NCBI GenBank assembly: GCA_026706505.1
Contig: JAPOYQ010000322.1
Coordinates: 1-6,327, forward strand
Length of the DNA: 6,327 nucleotides
Origin: Gemmatimonadota bacterium
GTDB lineage: Bacteria; Latescibacterota; UBA2968; UBA8231
Reading direction: 5' to 3'
The position numbers and the translations under genes were made by a program. Each line of letters starts with the position of its first letter. The first letter of the stretch is position 1. The notes below the pieces were generated by a model. It was not told where the DNA came from. It worked only from the letters and a program-made list of their open reading frames with translations, and did not search any database. Of the stretch, positions 4,838 to 6,327 are shown in pieces.

Positions 4838-6327
4838 TCAGCCTTGCGCGGCAAACAACTGCTGCAAGTATGCGCCCGTATGGGAGCCGGCCGCGCTGGC
4901 CACTTCCTCGGGACGACCACAAGCTGTGATCGCTCCACCGGCTTCCCCGCCTTCCGGCCCCAAGTCGATGACCCAGTCGGCGGCCGCGATAAATTCGATG
5001 TGATGTTCGACCACCACTACGGTATTGCCCTCGTCAACTAAGCGCTGCAACAGCGCGAGCAGCAAGCGCACATCCTCCAAGTGCAGGCCCGAAGTCGGTT
5101 CGTCGAGGATGTAGAGCGCGTGATCTTGACGCGAGCGTCCCAATTCGGCCGCCAACTTAACTCGCTGCGCCTCGCCGCCGGAAAAACTGGTCGCTGGTTG
5201 GCCGAGGTGCAAATATCCCAAGCCCACTTCCGCGAGGGTTGCTAGCCGTTGCGCGATTTGGGGCACGGCTGCAAAAAGCTCGCTCGCCTCTGCCACGCTC
5301 AGTTCCAGCACTTCGGCGATGTGGTGCTCATGGAATCGCACGTCCAAGACCTCGGCGCGGTAACGCCGTCCACTGCAAGAGGGGCAGACGACTTCGAGGT
5401 CGTCGAATGCGCCTCGGCGCGTGCTGTGTACCCCCCGGCCCTTACACAGGTCGCAGGCTCCCTCTGGGGCGTTGAAGCTGAAGTGCCCGGGTCGGTAGCC
5501 CCGCAGGCGGGCTTCGGGCAGGTCGGCAAACAGGCGGCGAATCGGCGCTAGCAACCCCGTGTAGGTCGCCGCGTTCGAGCGCGCACTGCGGCCGATGGGC
5601 CGCTGATCAACCGCGACAACGCGCGTTACCTGCTCAGTTCCAGTGCAAGCGCTGTAGGGCAGGGGGCGACGCTGAGCGCCGTGCAGTTTAGCCGCTAAGA
5701 GTGGATGCAGGGTGTGGCTGACCAGCGAGCTTTTGCCCGACCCGGAAACCCCGGTCACGCAGATCAAGGTTCCCAACGGCCATTTTACCTCGAGTTGGCG
5801 CAAGTTGTGGCCGCGGGCACCGGATAGTACCAACCACCCCTGTGGCTGGCGCGCTTGGGTGCGCGGCAATTGCATCGCACCGCGCAGATAGCGTCCGGTC
5901 AAAGACTCGGCTGCGGCTACCTCTCTCGGCGTGCCCTCGGCTACGATCTGTCCTCCGGCGATCCCGGCGCCCGGTCCCATATCGACCAGCCAGTCGGCTC
6001 CGCGCAAAAGTGCGGCGTCGTGTTCGATTAGGAACACGGAGTTTCCGGCGTCGCGCAGTGTCCTGAGCGCGTCTAGGAGCTGGGCGGCGTCGCGCGCGTG
6101 CAAACCGGCGCTGGGTTCGTCGAGCACGTAGAGCATCTGCGTGGTGCCCGACGACAGGGCGGACCCGAGGCGCAGCCGCTGAAACTCCCCACTCGACAGG
6201 GTGTCGGCGCGGCGGTTTAGTTGCAGGTATTCTAGTCCCAACTCTTGCAGCAGGCTCAGTCGACGGCTGATCTGGCTGCGGATGGCCTCGCCGACGGGGG
6301 CTACTGCTGTAGGAAAATCGAGGTTGC
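4838..6327 (-). CDS. UvrA-family excinuclease ATPase, probably UvrA2-type paralogue (C-terminal 495 residues; runs off the right edge)
   Basis: UvrA proteins are tandem ABC ATPases that bind damaged DNA, classically loading UvrB for nucleotide excision repair. The fragment contains the end of the first ATPase and the whole second one. Numbering from the first complete codon at the window edge: first signature TLSSGEFQR (42-50), Walker B YVLDEPSAGLH (66-76), H-loop IEHD (100-103); then Walker A GVSGSGKSS (192-200), DQRPIGRSARSN (240-251), zinc finger C291-x2-C294 ... C314-x2-C317, second signature FSGGEAQR (381-388), Walker B LYILDEPTSGLH (404-415), H-loop VEHH (439-442). The first signature has LSSGE in place of LSGGE, and DEPSAGLH recalls shorter UvrA-like (UvrA2) proteins that lack the UvrB-binding domain. 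The deciding N-terminal half is outside the window, so ordinary UvrA is not excluded. It is the first visible gene of the apparent operon; the stop is TGA 4840-4838. Confidence 0.9.
   Translation of the reverse strand, partial: NLDFPTAVAPVGEAIRSQISRRLSLLQELGLEYLQLNRRADTLSSGEFQRLRLGSALSSGTTQMLYVLDEPSAGLHARDAAQLLDALRTLRDAGNSVFLIEHDAALLRGADWLVDMGPGAGIAGGQIVAEGTPREVAAAESLTGRYLRGAMQLPRTQARQPQGWLVLSGARGHNLRQLEVKWPLGTLICVTGVSGSGKSSLVSHTLHPLLAAKLHGAQRRPLPYSACTGTEQVTRVVAVDQRPIGRSARSNAATYTGLLAPIRRLFADLPEARLRGYRPGHFSFNAPEGACDLCKGRGVHSTRRGAFDDLEVVCPSCSGRRYRAEVLDVRFHEHHIAEVLELSVAEASELFAAVPQIAQRLATLAEVGLGYLHLGQPATSFSGGEAQRVKLAAELGRSRQDHALYILDEPTSGLHLEDVRLLLALLQRLVDEGNTVVVVEHHIEFIAAADWVIDLGPEGGEAGGAITACGRPEEVASAAGSHTGAYLQQLFAAQG

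Noticed and set aside
4819..4938. A 40-codon upstream extension of the M24 peptidase to an ATG at 4938.
   Set aside because: It overlaps the C-terminal coding sequence of the UvrA-like gene and has no family similarity; AGGAG before TTG 4818 explains the start better.

Overview
The window is about 60% GC (by eye) and densely coding. All five protein genes lie on the minus strand, so transcription runs from right to left. It looks like a chromosomal segment of an uncultivated, GC-rich bacterium. The gene families do not fix the phylum. The short N,N-dimethylformamidase-like protein and the palindrome built on GTAGGGGCAGGTTT recall genomes of Poribacteria, Latescibacterota or Chloroflexota, but that is an impression from memory.

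Layout in order of transcription: (1) 6327-4838, the C-terminal 495 residues of a UvrA-family DNA-damage ATPase, probably a UvrA2-type paralogue, entering from the right edge; (2) 4818-3649, an M24 metallopeptidase of the Xaa-Pro aminopeptidase/prolidase type with all five metal ligands; (3) 3652-2981, queC, which makes preQ0 for 7-deazaguanine biosynthesis; (4) 2978-1395, a half-length homologue of the N,N-dimethylformamidase large subunit with an N-terminal beta-sandwich-like domain; (5) a 110-bp intergenic region with a perfect 14-bp-arm palindrome and short repeated boxes; (6) 1284 to the left edge, the N-terminal 428 residues of HsdM, the methyltransferase subunit of a type I restriction-modification system.

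Genes 1 to 4 are packed like one operon: a 19-nt gap, then a TTGA start/stop overlap, then a 2-nt gap. The peptidase and queC most likely start at TTG. The products belong to unrelated processes (DNA repair, peptide turnover, tRNA base modification, an amidase-like enzyme), so the grouping looks like a mixed housekeeping operon and not a single pathway. hsdM is separated by the palindrome-bearing, AT-richer gap and is probably the first gene of an hsd locus that continues to the left; that gap may be the edge of an accessory defence island.

I found no tRNA, rRNA, CRISPR array, transposase or canonical intrinsic terminator. I do not see a clearly new multi-gene system here. The points most worth a second look are the short dimethylformamidase-like protein, the UvrA paralogue with an altered first ABC signature, and the hairpin plus three-codon reading frame just ahead of hsdM.
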